A stretch of 33,807 nucleotides of DNA from Lewinellaceae bacterium (GCA_947476195.1 CANJPT010000046.1:1-33807); one strand, 5' to 3'; positions 1 through 8,648 are shown, numbered from the stretch's first letter. Numbers and translations: made by a program. Notes: a model not told the origin generated them from the letters alone.

Positions 1-297
1 GTGTCATAAGTTGAAAGTTTTGGTGAAAAAATCACCAAAATTCCAACTAAACCATTGACCGTCAAAATATTGGAAGAAGAATTATGCGCCCTGGGAGTTG
101 TGATTCCAGGAGCGGAGACGGGGGCTACCGCGTAGCGGTTTTGTTCAACTAAGGTTTCACGCAACTCCCCCATTTATAGCAGCCATTGCGTGAAAACCCG
201 CTTTGTCACTTCCTAACTTGAAAATTCCAGTTGCGTAAATCCAGGCCCAGCGCCAGACTTTACGCATATACGGTTCTCTACGCGATTGTCTCACTGC
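1..297. other. Gene-free, hairpin-rich intergenic region
   Basis: I find no convincing coding region here. Several inverted repeats lie in a row. A perfect 9-bp hairpin with a 5-nt A loop runs from 18 to 40 (arms TTTTGGTGA/TCACCAAAA). A 5-bp hairpin around a GTA loop is at 126-138 (ACCGC-GTA-GCGGT). A 12-bp stem with one bulge runs from 153 to 198 (GGTTTCACGCAA against TTGCGTGAAAACC). A perfect 8-bp stem pairs 232-239 with 259-266 (TGCGTAAA/TTTACGCA). The first hairpin could be a terminator of a gene beyond the left edge. The others lie downstream of the macroglobulin gene on the minus strand and lack the T tract of an intrinsic terminator. Confidence 0.5.
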
Positions 298-346
298 CCA
301 CGTGAGGTGACAACTCCTGGTTCACCGAAGATGTCACCTCAAGTGG
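298..346. repeat. Inverted repeat downstream of the macroglobulin gene
   Basis: The arms TGAGGTGACA (303-312) and TGTCACCTCA (332-341) are perfect reverse complements around a 19-nt centre. After one mismatch the stem extends four more pairs on each side (298-301 with 343-346). No T run follows on either strand, so it is not a classical intrinsic terminator. The same arm sequence (TGAGGTG/CACCTCA) recurs as a tight palindrome inside waaA at 17348-17374, which suggests a dispersed repeat rather than a gene-specific signal. Confidence 0.6.
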
Positions 347-351
347 TTGCT

Positions 352-3300
352 TTATTCCACCCTCACCCGAACTCCCTTAGAATGACTCGTAAACTCTGGC
401 GCATACATGCACTGCATCGTCGTGATCCCGTTGCTCATATCTCCGCGCAGAGACACGACCAACGGATATTCAAACACAAAGGTGCCGCGTGGCAGGTAAT
501 CAATGAAAAAGTGAGTAGCCAGGTCCTTGGTGCTTTCATAGTAGCCAAGGCCGCCTTGATAGCGGTAACCACTGAGTACATTGACGGGCTCGAGGCCGGA
601 GGCACGCATGTCTTTCAGGTGTACGAACTCCATGGCGCGGTCTACCCTTATCTCTATGCGGACTTTGATCTTGTCGCCGCGTTTTAAGATTTGTCCATCG
701 GCGATCAATTTCAAAACCGGTCCGGTGGGCGAGTTTTCTTCCAGATACAATTGCTTCACGATGGTGAGCGGTGTTTTTTGGAAATCCTTAATCTTATCAA
801 GGTCCTCAAAATACTGCCAGTAGGCAGCGCCCCACACGATGTTGCTGTTCGGGTTTTCGACCTTGATCTCGGCCCAGGATTTTTTAACCTCCGCACCGCT
901 CCAGCTTTGTTTGAAGTATCCGGTTCCGGCTTCGTACTCGTTCACATTCAAAAGAGTGCCGCCCATGGAGACTTTTACCGGTTGAGTATTATTTAGCCAA
1001 TTGGCTGGCGCGGGGTTGAGCCCCGTGTTAAGTAAAAGCGCATACACGGCCTCAGCAGTCGCTTTGGTGCTTTCCCAGCGGTTGGTCTGTTTGTTTTTCA
1101 GCAACCAGATGCGCAGTTCTTCCACCGCTTTGGCATCGTTGGCCACTTCGCTGAATACTTCCACCATGAGGGCCTGGGTCTCTACCGGCAACTGATACCA
1201 GTAATAACCCCAGTCCACCGGCCAGAACATGCCCAACTCTTCTTTCTGGGTGGCGCGTTCCCGCAGACTGGCCAAGATCTTCGCAGCAGCATCTTTGCGG
1301 CCGTACCGATTCAGGGCCAGGGCCAGCATGCCTTCCTGGTACAGGCCTTTGCCAAGCCAGTATTTATCTGCTTGTCCGAGATAGTAACCGATTTCTTTGC
1401 TCGGGCGATCTACCGGACGGAAAGACCTGGCATAGAGGAATTGAATAGCCATGCCGTCGAGGTGATCGTCCTCCATTTTGGTTTTACCGGCTTTGGCAAG
1501 ACGCTCGAGTTCGGCGTATTGTTCGTTGAGTTTGCGGTCGCAATAGCCCAGGGCCTTGTCCAGCATTTGTGCCGACTTCTGGTCTTTCATCGGATCAAAG
1601 GCGCCGAGTTTTTGCAGGTGCATGAATCCACTCACGATGTGCTGGGTCATGTACCAGCTGTCTTGTCCGCCTGTGAACCAGGGCCAGCCACCGCTGACCA
1701 ATTGACGTTCAGCCAGGGTGTTCAGGGCGCGTTCGCGTTCGTCGGCCATTTTATTGAGGTCGAACAAGAGGGCGATGTTCTGTTTTTGCTGTTCCTCGCT
1801 TTGCGCGTCCAGTACCCAGGGGGTTTCTTCCAGGAGGGCGTATTTGAGTTCCTGGTTTTTGCTCAGGTTGGACTTCAGTGCTTCGCTGCCCTGCGCCTTC
1901 CAGCGGTCAAATACCCGCTTGATCTGCGGCATCTTTTCCACGACATTCGCGGCCAGGGTATTGGCATACAATCGACTGAAAACCTGTTCGGAACATTCGT
2001 GTGGGAACTCCATCAGGTAGGGTAGGGACTGCACCGCGTACCAGACCGGATTGGATGTAAACTCCAGGGTTAAGTTTTTAGTGGTCAGTGTTCCGCCAGT
2101 TGGCGCATTCTTCAGATTTTCAAACGTGAATGTTTTAGTCTGATTGCCACGCAAGGAAATAGGCATTGTCTCAGTCACGAGCATTCGGTTGCTAACCACG
2201 GGAATGGTACTTTCTTCCCCATCCCGGAATCCGTTTCCATCGGCAAAGATCTGCCAGGTAAGGGCGCCAGAATAGTCTTCAGGTACTTTAATGCGCCATG
2301 CTACTGCAGCTGACTGACCAGGCAATACAGAGAACCGGGCAATACGGTTGTTTTTCGCCAATCCAAAGGATTGTTCTACCACAGCCAGCGTGGCCGCATC
2401 CAGGAGTGCCAGGGTAGCGGTGCCTTCGATCTTTTCCTTTGAAAGGTTACTTACTTTGGCAGAAAACTCGATCTCATCATCCTGACGTAGGAAGCGGGGT
2501 GGGTTGGCAATCACCATGAGTTCTTTTTGTGTCACTACTTCTTTCACGGACAGCACCTGTTGCAGCTCCTTCGTGTGGGTATACGTGAGCAGCTTCCATC
2601 GGGTGAGCGCCTCATTCATCGTGAATTTAAGTATGACATTGCCCTCCGCGTCGGTTCGCAGTTCGGGGAAGAAAAAGACCGTCTCATTCAGGTTGCGTCG
2701 AATGGCTGCTGTTGGAGCCGGAGGGGCTGGTTGAGCAGGCTTGGTTGCGGTGGTATCTTCTTCTTTGTCATAGCGAGCCTCTGAATTGAGGTCATGTGAA
2801 AAGGTCTCATTTTTTCTTCCTGCCTTTTGTCTGGGCGCGCCTACTCCGAGCATGGCCGGGGGTTCCTGCAACGTCATATAATCGACCATAACAGCGCGCT
2901 CCATGGGATAACGTCCTCCGCCCCACATCGGGAAGCCGAACCAATTGAGTTCCCGAAAAGTCCGGCTGGGTACAAATTCCTGCTCCGTGCTTTCATATCG
3001 GATCTGCCCGCCATTGATCCCGAAATTTACGTTGGTGTTTAAATTCACCTGGGCATAGTTGCCAGGGAAGGGAATACCGGACCAGTCGTGTGGCATGAAT
3101 TGGTCCAGGGAAGCATCGTACATCGCAGCCACCATTTCTGCTGCTACCTTGTCTTTATTGGGTCCGCTGATCTTGATGCGCCATTCTTCTTTTTGTCCGG
3201 GGGCAAGTTTGTCCCGGAAGGTTTCGTAGCTGATCTTTAGCTCCTTGTTGCTCCAGGGCACATTGAGGTAGATCTGCTCATTGCCATAGACCCGGTTGTT

Positions 3301-6300
3301 CAGGATACAAAACCAATGGGTGCTGATCCCGCCCCGGTCGCTTTCCTGAATCGGAATTTCAGCAATAGAGAGGTTTTTGATCCGGGCGCTGACCCATTCC
3401 GGTTTTTGTAGTATGCCGGATTCTTCCGGGGCAAAGAAAAAATGCAAGCCGTCTGTTTTGCCCCCAAAGGAGATCTGTGCCGTTTCACCGGGCTCCAGGG
3501 TGGTCTTTTTGGCTGCGGCGCCGGGTTTCTCAAAGCGGGTATCAGCCGTCCAGACCCGCACATATTTTTCGATCTCGATCTTTTCGCCAAAGGCATCTTT
3601 GGTGCTCAGTTTTGCCAGATACCAACCGGCCATCGTGCGATCCTGGTGCAGGTCGAGGGTTTTGTCTGTGGCTGTATTGAAAGGGATGCTGCGGATAAAA
3701 TCTTCCCGTCCCCATTTAGCCGGGTCGTCTTCGTCTTTCCAGGCCATGCCCGGGAACATTTTTTCAAAATCACTTTTGGAAATGGTATTGATGTCCGGAC
3801 GTTCCCACAAACGATCTTTGAAAAACAGCGCCGGGGCAACCAGTTGTTGCAGGGTGATCTGGCCTTCGGCAGCCTGCGCTTGCCCCGCCATGTTGGTCGT
3901 GCTCAGCCCGATGTGTCGCAAACTATCCAGCTGAATTTCGGCGGGCAGGTCCCATTGAACCTGCAAGGCAATATAGCCGGCGCTTACACTGGCGGTCGTG
4001 CTATGGGTTTCGCCGGTGATGTCGGTAACGTCCACTAAAACCTCGAAATCAAAGATAGGCTGGTCTTTTTTAGGAATGCTCCCGTCCGGAATCGCCGTGA
4101 ACTCCACGGCAAAACTACCATCAGCCCCACTGGTCGTGGTGCCATTGGTGATCTCCATTTCTGGGGCATTGAAGTACCAGGGGCGTTTCCAGGAGCGGTA
4201 ATAATCCCAGAACGGGAATCGGGCCCGTCGCACAACGCGGTATTTAACTTCCGCTCCGTCCACTACATTGCCAGCGTAGTTTTTGGCTTCTCCGCGCACA
4301 GTGATCTTTTCATTGACCCGGAACGCGCCTTCCACCGGTTTCATGGTCACCTCAAAACGGGGGCGTTTGTATTCTTCCACACTGATATACGCGGTGCCGT
4401 CGGCGCCATTGGAGGCGCCGATACTCATTTGCCCCATCAGTCCGGTGGAAGGAGCGGTAAAGCTGCCGTTGAAACTTCCGAATTCATTGCTTTTTAGCTT
4501 TAACTCGGTCTTTACCTGATGGTTTGCATCGTAGAACGTGACCGTCACCGACTGGTTTGGGACGATCTGCGGTGGCAGACTTTTTCTGGTTTCATCGGTC
4601 GTTTGCTGGTACAGGATTCCTTTGAAATAGACGGTCTGTCCGGGGCGGTATATACTGCGGTCGGTGAAAAACTGAACGAGATCTGTTCGTTCGGCCCGGT
4701 CGCGGTATTTTTGATTGATGGCATCACCGATCCAAAGGGTGTCTTTGTCCAGGGAGGCACGCGCCATCGCATATTTGCGCTCCGGGATCCCGGATTTGGC
4801 CAGGCCTTCCCGATCGCTGCTGGTGGTGCCGATCATTCTGAGCTGCTGTTTGCCTGAATTGTAGTCGCGCTCAAAAAAGTCGAGTTTAACGCCCACCAGC
4901 GGGGTGCCTAAATTTCGGTGCGCCAGCACAAAACGGGTTTGGCCCAATTCGTTATAGCTGACTGAAGCAAGGTTAGAAATAGAGAAATTGGCATAGACAA
5001 CCCGACCTTTTTCGTGTTTGAAATCGGCATTTTCAGACACAAAGACCCAGTAATTGCCGAAAGGCAGTCCGTCCAGCGCGATCTCTGTCTGATGCTGCTG
5101 GTAGTCGCCCGGATTTTGAATGTCCCAAGCGCGACTTTGGACCGGGCGGAGTCCATTCAGGTAGGTGAATTGTTGATCCCAGGGAATACCAGCCCATTTG
5201 TCCTGATCAAAGTCGGATTTGACCACCTTCACCCATACTTTTTTCAGGTTGCGGTAGCCTACCTGAACGAGGATGTTCTGGTTTGGTAAATTGACCTCTT
5301 CCACATTGGTCGTGAGCATGGTAGCCTGAATCTCCCGGAGCAATTGTTTGCAAAGGGCTGCTCCATAGGTGTCAGGGTGTCGGCTGATCGCTGCTTCCAG
5401 TTCAGCCACGGCTGTTTTGGCATTGGCGCCTTTATCACCCGTTTCCAGGTAATAAATATAAGAAGCCAGCGCCCGAACTACTTCGCCATCAAAAGGATGG
5501 TTTTCTGCCTCTTTTTTGAGTTTTTCTAAGGCTTTGCGGTAAAGCTCATTTTTATTTTCCAGGGTAGAATTGTTTAAAACGAACTGCAGGCGTCTCAGTT
5601 CTACCTCAAAAAGAGCGGCTTTCGCTGCGGTTTGATTGCCGGCAGACCTGGGGTCATGCGCCCGGATCAGTTTTTGAAACAGCTGTATGGCCATCCATTT
5701 ACCCGAGGTGATATCCTGGGTTTCATATTTTCTGTCCTGAAAAACGCTCCAGTCTGCAAAATCCTCCGGGCTGTTCAGTTGGAACGCATAGGCAGGTTCG
5801 GTGAGGTAACTGCGTTCATTGCTGAAATGCTCCAGCGCGCGTTGTGCGAGCAGATCGAAGAGGGTAGGGCGGAGGAGGGTTTTTCCAACGGAATCGTTTT
5901 GACTCTCGGTCGTTATGTCGCGAAATTGTTCGACCGGAACCATTTTGAGCAGCTCCTCCTGCGCAACAGAGGCCGTATTGAGTTCAAGGGTATGTTTTTC
6001 AATTTGGGCGGCACTCCAGGTCAGGATATCGCCGCCTTCTCCATCGGGGATAGGGGTACGGTCGCCGAGGTTCCAGCCCTGGTTTTGAAGGTAAACGGAG
6101 TAAAGTTGTCCGAGGATGCTTTGCAGCACCGATTTTTCGGGTTGACTGGCGGCCAGGCTTTCTTTTTCAATGGTCAGGATCGCTTTGGTAAGTCCGTCCT
6201 CTTCGAGCATGGTCATAAATTTGCCCCGGAAGAGGATGGCTTTTACGATCTGCGGGGCGTTTTTGTCGCGTTTGGCGCGGGCCTGAATGGCCTCTGTTTT

Positions 6301-6528
6301 TTCCATCGCGCTTTTAAAGAGTCCCTGCTTCTGTAGGCTATCTACGATCTTCCAGTCATCCGCGTAATCATCATACATAGTGATCAAAGGTGGAATAGGC
6401 ATTTCGGTACTTGGTTTAGTTTTGATACTTGTGGTGTTTGGTTGCGCTTTATTTTCCAACCATTTGCAGGCTAAAAAAGCAAATGGCAAAATACAAATGG
6501 CAAGAGACAGTTTTTTGTGAAAAGGCAT
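352..6528 (-). CDS. Alpha-2-macroglobulin family lipoprotein
   Basis: This is a very large (2058 aa) bacterial alpha-2-macroglobulin, an envelope protein thought to trap proteases through an internal thioester. The open frame reaches a TTG at 6534, but the ATG at 6528 is the better start and leads directly into KK, a hydrophobic stretch and FLAC, a lipobox with Cys21. Residues about 30-430 are mainly helical and TPR-like. An MG2-type domain (DRSIYRPGQTVYFKG) begins near residue 616, the A2M domain (NETVFFFPELRTD) near 1275, and the thioester motif C-S-E-Q is at 1512-1515 (codons 1984-1995), followed by an alpha-toroid thioester domain. The C-terminal receptor-binding-like domain ends HSKGVRVRVE. 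The residues after the lipid Cys (KWLENK) do not match the known Bacteroidota surface-export signal, so the side of the outer membrane cannot be told. It stands alone, without the penicillin-binding protein 1C gene that often accompanies this family. Confidence 0.93.
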   Translation of the reverse strand: MPFHKKLSLAICILPFAFLACKWLENKAQPNTTSIKTKPSTEMPIPPLITMYDDYADDWKIVDSLQKQGLFKSAMEKTEAIQARAKRDKNAPQIVKAILFRGKFMTMLEEDGLTKAILTIEKESLAASQPEKSVLQSILGQLYSVYLQNQGWNLGDRTPIPDGEGGDILTWSAAQIEKHTLELNTASVAQEELLKMVPVEQFRDITTESQNDSVGKTLLRPTLFDLLAQRALEHFSNERSYLTEPAYAFQLNSPEDFADWSVFQDRKYETQDITSGKWMAIQLFQKLIRAHDPRSAGNQTAAKAALFEVELRRLQFVLNNSTLENKNELYRKALEKLKKEAENHPFDGEVVRALASYIYYLETGDKGANAKTAVAELEAAISRHPDTYGAALCKQLLREIQATMLTTNVEEVNLPNQNILVQVGYRNLKKVWVKVVKSDFDQDKWAGIPWDQQFTYLNGLRPVQSRAWDIQNPGDYQQHQTEIALDGLPFGNYWVFVSENADFKHEKGRVVYANFSISNLASVSYNELGQTRFVLAHRNLGTPLVGVKLDFFERDYNSGKQQLRMIGTTSSDREGLAKSGIPERKYAMARASLDKDTLWIGDAINQKYRDRAERTDLVQFFTDRSIYRPGQTVYFKGILYQQTTDETRKSLPPQIVPNQSVTVTFYDANHQVKTELKLKSNEFGSFNGSFTAPSTGLMGQMSIGASNGADGTAYISVEEYKRPRFEVTMKPVEGAFRVNEKITVRGEAKNYAGNVVDGAEVKYRVVRRARFPFWDYYRSWKRPWYFNAPEMEITNGTTTSGADGSFAVEFTAIPDGSIPKKDQPIFDFEVLVDVTDITGETHSTTASVSAGYIALQVQWDLPAEIQLDSLRHIGLSTTNMAGQAQAAEGQITLQQLVAPALFFKDRLWERPDINTISKSDFEKMFPGMAWKDEDDPAKWGREDFIRSIPFNTATDKTLDLHQDRTMAGWYLAKLSTKDAFGEKIEIEKYVRVWTADTRFEKPGAAAKKTTLEPGETAQISFGGKTDGLHFFFAPEESGILQKPEWVSARIKNLSIAEIPIQESDRGGISTHWFCILNNRVYGNEQIYLNVPWSNKELKISYETFRDKLAPGQKEEWRIKISGPNKDKVAAEMVAAMYDASLDQFMPHDWSGIPFPGNYAQVNLNTNVNFGINGGQIRYESTEQEFVPSRTFRELNWFGFPMWGGGRYPMERAVMVDYMTLQEPPAMLGVGAPRQKAGRKNETFSHDLNSEARYDKEEDTTATKPAQPAPPAPTAAIRRNLNETVFFFPELRTDAEGNVILKFTMNEALTRWKLLTYTHTKELQQVLSVKEVVTQKELMVIANPPRFLRQDDEIEFSAKVSNLSKEKIEGTATLALLDAATLAVVEQSFGLAKNNRIARFSVLPGQSAAVAWRIKVPEDYSGALTWQIFADGNGFRDGEESTIPVVSNRMLVTETMPISLRGNQTKTFTFENLKNAPTGGTLTTKNLTLEFTSNPVWYAVQSLPYLMEFPHECSEQVFSRLYANTLAANVVEKMPQIKRVFDRWKAQGSEALKSNLSKNQELKYALLEETPWVLDAQSEEQQKQNIALLFDLNKMADERERALNTLAERQLVSGGWPWFTGGQDSWYMTQHIVSGFMHLQKLGAFDPMKDQKSAQMLDKALGYCDRKLNEQYAELERLAKAGKTKMEDDHLDGMAIQFLYARSFRPVDRPSKEIGYYLGQADKYWLGKGLYQEGMLALALNRYGRKDAAAKILASLRERATQKEELGMFWPVDWGYYWYQLPVETQALMVEVFSEVANDAKAVEELRIWLLKNKQTNRWESTKATAEAVYALLLNTGLNPAPANWLNNTQPVKVSMGGTLLNVNEYEAGTGYFKQSWSGAEVKKSWAEIKVENPNSNIVWGAAYWQYFEDLDKIKDFQKTPLTIVKQLYLEENSPTGPVLKLIADGQILKRGDKIKVRIEIRVDRAMEFVHLKDMRASGLEPVNVLSGYRYQGGLGYYESTKDLATHFFIDYLPRGTFVFEYPLVVSLRGDMSNGITTMQCMYAPEFTSHSKGVRVRVE

Positions 6529-6555
6529 ATTCAAAAATGTTGGGTGATGGTATTA

Positions 6556-6570
6556 CGGAACGCTGTTCCG
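6556..6570. promoter_or_regulatory. 15-bp palindrome in the leader of the macroglobulin gene
   Basis: CGGAAC-GCT-GTTCCG is a perfect 6-bp inverted repeat with a 3-nt centre. It lies 27 bp upstream of the ATG at 6528 of the minus-strand macroglobulin gene. Its position suits an operator or a small leader hairpin. Its form (6-bp arms, 3-nt loop) also resembles the REP-like units nearby, so it may be only a repeat. Nothing in the sequence identifies a regulator. Confidence 0.3.
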
Positions 6571-6614
6571 GCAATGATTATGTACTATATTTCTTTCAAA
6601 AGATTGAATAGATA

Positions 6615-6638
6615 GCCTCGTAGCGGCTTAACATTGGT
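6615..6638 (+). repeat. REP-like repeat unit, degenerate
   Basis: GCCTCGTAGCGGC followed by TTAACATTGGT. It has the same GTA centre and the same AACATTGGT tail as the units at 12206-12375, but one stem pair is broken. It lies in the 335-bp gap between the macroglobulin gene and the small gene at 6864. The rest of that gap holds a 14-bp perfect palindrome (GAAAGGATCCTTTC, 6710-6723) and nothing else that I recognise. Confidence 0.55.
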
Positions 6639-6833
6639 AAAACCCTAAGGTAAAAACTCTACGATGCTATTCACCCATAAAATTACATGAATTTTCTTCG
6701 AATTTTCAGGAAAGGATCCTTTCGACGTAAGAGATGGTAATTAGCAACAAATCCATGTTTCTTCGAACAGGGAATACTTTTGAAAATAGGGCTGATATTT
6801 TTTCAAGGCCTTCAAAAAAATAGAATTTCAGCG

Positions 6834-6841
6834 TATATTTG
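6834..6841 (+). promoter_or_regulatory. Putative promoter -7 element, Bacteroidota type
   Basis: TATATTTG matches TAnnTTTG, the -7 element of Bacteroidota promoters. It lies 22 bp upstream of the ATG at 6864, which would leave a leader of about 15 nt. I do not see a clear TTTG at the -33 position; only T-rich sequence is there. Confidence 0.4.
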
Positions 6842-6863
6842 TCATGTTAAACAGAAACAAATT

Positions 6864-7109
6864 ATGACAGTATCATTGGATGTATATGAAGATCTTGCTG
6901 AAGTCATTGCAGAAATGGCTCCCCGGGAAGTGATTGCACTTAAAGCATCGCCCACCCGACAAGCAAGGTTAGAGTTTCTCCTTGACCAGAGCCGGGAAGC
7001 AGAACTTTCCGAATCTGAGAAAATTGAGCTCGAAAAAATAATGATGCTAAACCGTATCATTGCTTTAGCTAAAATTCGAGCGAAACGCTTTCTCTCTCAT
7101 GCCGCGTAA
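6864..7109 (+). CDS. Small helical protein preceding an HNH endonuclease
   Basis: This is an 81-aa protein I do not recognise as a named family. The frame is open from 6780, but the ATG at 6864 is preferred because a TAnnTTTG element lies just upstream and the residues before it look non-coding. The product is rich in charged residues and Leu/Ile and is probably all helix, with a basic C-terminus (AKIRAKRFLSHAA). It has no signal peptide or membrane segment. Its stop codon (7107-7109) lies inside the next reading frame, which starts at 7099, so the two overlap by 11 bp and were probably translationally coupled. That coupling suggests a partner or accessory of the HNH protein; the role itself is not known. 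Confidence 0.7.
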   Translation: MTVSLDVYEDLAEVIAEMAPREVIALKASPTRQARLEFLLDQSREAELSESEKIELEKIMMLNRIIALAKIRAKRFLSHAA

Positions 7110-7509
7110 AATTCCTGCGGTTATTCGGCGTCAGGTTGCATTGCGAGCCAAATATCGATGCGAATACTGCCTAATCTGGCAAGACGATTTTTACGATAAT
7201 TTCCAAATCGACCATATAAGAAGTGTCAAACACGGTGGTTTAACTGAGTAGGATAACCTTGCGTTATCATGCTCAGAGTGTAATTTTTATAAAGCCTCTG
7301 ATTTGGGCACATATCTTGGTACAATCACTAATTTTATACGATTTTTTAACCCACGCACAGATAGCTGGAGTCTATATTTTGACGCCTTCGAAGGGGCCAT
7401 TTATCCTAAGACTGCAATAGCTGAAGCGACCTTAAAAATCTTCCAGTTTAATAACCCCGACCGCATTATTATTCGCCCGGAATTGGCGATAGATGGGCGT
7501 TGGCCATAA
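7099..7509 (+). pseudogene. HNH endonuclease interrupted by an in-frame TAG
   Basis: Read through one stop codon, this frame gives a 136-residue HNH nuclease. It has the zinc pair CEYC (residues 21-24), the catalytic IDHI (37-40), HGG (45-47) and the second pair CSECN with Lys (58-65). Codon 51 is TAG (7249-7251) and sits between LTE and DNLALSC. HNH proteins commonly have a Leu near this point, as in ELDNLAL, so a single TTG-to-TAG change would explain it. Upstream and downstream parts are in the same frame with no other lesion, so the mutation is recent or the base is a sequencing error. As written, the product would be a 50-aa stub without the metal-binding Asn/Cys half. Confidence 0.8.
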
Positions 7510-7550
7510 TTGTTGCATTATAGCGACCGAGAATTCGTCATTTGCTCCGA

Positions 7551-7714
7551 CTAGTGCCGCGCCCGGCCATTAAGGTATGAATTGGGGAGGCAAACTTTTT
7601 CTTTATCAAGGCGTGAGAAGGGCGCAATGCGGGACATTTTAACCGACGAACAACGCAGAGAAAAGAAAAATTAGACCGCCATATTCACACCTTAATGGCC
7701 GGACGCGGCACTAG
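7551..7714. mobile_element. MITE-like palindromic element (164 bp)
   Basis: The ends are 26-bp inverted repeats, 7551-7576 and 7689-7714, matching at 25 of 26 positions. Each begins CTAGTGCCGCG and runs on to CCGGCCATTAAGGT. Similarity continues inwards for roughly 20 more bases at lower identity. There is no coding region inside. The palindromic CTAG at each outer end could be a 4-bp target duplication of the CTAG/YTAR type used by IS5-family transposases, or simply part of the repeat. It is probably a non-autonomous derivative of an insertion sequence; no parent transposase is present in the window. Confidence 0.7.
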
Positions 7715-7724
7715 GCTTAACATT

Positions 7725-7870
7725 ATGGAAGATCTAACAGAAATAGAAGTCCCCGGCCCCCCGCGCCCGCGCTAAAAAAATTGTGGTACAAAACTGTCGA
7801 AGCATGGTAAATTCTGTCCGGGCTGTTTACGCTCGTATTATTTGTAACATCCTATTGGTGGTTTTTATGA
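7725..7870 (+). pseudogene. Possible remnant of a small membrane protein
   Basis: An ATG at 7725 opens a short frame (MEDLTEIEVPG then Pro/Arg) that stops at 7773-7775, right at a run of seven A (7774-7780). In the -1 frame the sequence continues as KKLWYKTVEAW, a TAA at 7808-7810, and then the hydrophobic ILSGLFTLVLFV with TSYWWFL to a TGA at 7868. Joined, this would be a protein of about 47 residues with one membrane helix, damaged by one frameshift and one stop codon. The case rests only on the coherence of the pieces. The homopolymer means a sequencing error is also possible. Confidence 0.3.
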
Positions 7871-7892
7871 ACTTCTGAAAACGGTAAAACAT

Positions 7893-8648
7893 ATGAAATT
7901 GAAAAACGCTGAATTATACGCTTTTATTATGTTCTGTACGAGCTTTTTTTGCTCGGTTGAAGCATACGGGATCGGAATTTACCATCCCGGCGACACCTTG
8001 TATGTCTTGGCAAATAACGGATTGATCTTAAGGGCCAGTCCCGATCCCAAAGGCGCCAGGATCACGACGATCCCTTATGGCGAATCGGTCGTGGTGATCA
8101 GGAAGGATCCGAAACTTTCCCATTCGGTAAGGGAATATGGTGGATTCATCCTGTATGGACAATGGGCAGAGGTCCGGTATCAGGGCAAGTTGTCAGGGTA
8201 TGTCTTTGATGGTTACTTGTCCACCTATCCGGCCAGGACAAATCTGGACGATCGGGATGGATTTGAAGGTTTTCTTGCTTATTTTAAAACGGTGTTTGGA
8301 TCAGCCAAAAGGACAGGCCTTGGCTATCAACCCAATAGTAGTCAGTGTCTTTGGGAGCGGGAAATATACCAATACACAAATGGCAGCATTGCAGCCCAGG
8401 CTTGTGGGGAAGGTGGATATATCAACACCTATGAGCTTCCCAATTTCTCCTTTGAGGAAGCCTATTTGCTATTCTTTTTGCAACCCAGAGCTTATTGGTT
8501 GAAAAGATCAAGCAATGCTTTGCTGGACATTCCACTTTATGTCTGGGAACAAAACAGCAAAGCTATCAGAATGGAGTACGAGATGACAACGTTTGTCTTT
8601 GAAAAAAAGAATGGGAGCATTATGATGAAAATTTGGGCCAGTTGTTAA
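7893..8648 (+). CDS. Secreted SH3b-domain protein
   Basis: This is a 251-aa protein with a signal peptide (hydrophobic residues about 8-22, probable cleavage after VEA). A bacterial SH3 domain follows at residues about 33-110: DTLYVLANNGLILRASPDP, the typical start with a residue-rich RT-loop segment, then WAEVRYQGKLSGYVFDGYLS at its end. The C-terminal 140 residues match no family I know. SH3b domains bind cell-wall peptides or other envelope ligands, so a periplasmic or surface location is likely. The gene stands between degraded DNA and xylA and has no obvious operon partner. Confidence 0.75.
   Translation: MKLKNAELYAFIMFCTSFFCSVEAYGIGIYHPGDTLYVLANNGLILRASPDPKGARITTIPYGESVVVIRKDPKLSHSVREYGGFILYGQWAEVRYQGKLSGYVFDGYLSTYPARTNLDDRDGFEGFLAYFKTVFGSAKRTGLGYQPNSSQCLWEREIYQYTNGSIAAQACGEGGYINTYELPNFSFEEAYLLFFLQPRAYWLKRSSNALLDIPLYVWEQNSKAIRMEYEMTTFVFEKKNGSIMMKIWASC

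Noticed and set aside
1-346. Integron attC-type site
   Set aside because: Although hairpins are dense, I do not see paired RYYYAAC/GTTRRRY boxes in attC arrangement, and there is no integron integrase or cassette array.
1372-2025. Long plus-strand reading frame of 217 codons
   Set aside because: It lies wholly inside the macroglobulin gene on the opposite strand, has no recognisable domain, and is a shadow of it. The same holds for the 234-codon frame at 5632-6336.
6710-6723. 14-bp palindrome GAAAGGATCCTTTC
   Set aside because: It is too short and isolated to assign a role; it is not near a start codon and has no T tract.
7303-7509. Separate small gene
   Set aside because: It is the C-terminal part of the HNH frame after the TAG codon, with the CSECN motif lying between the stop and this start.
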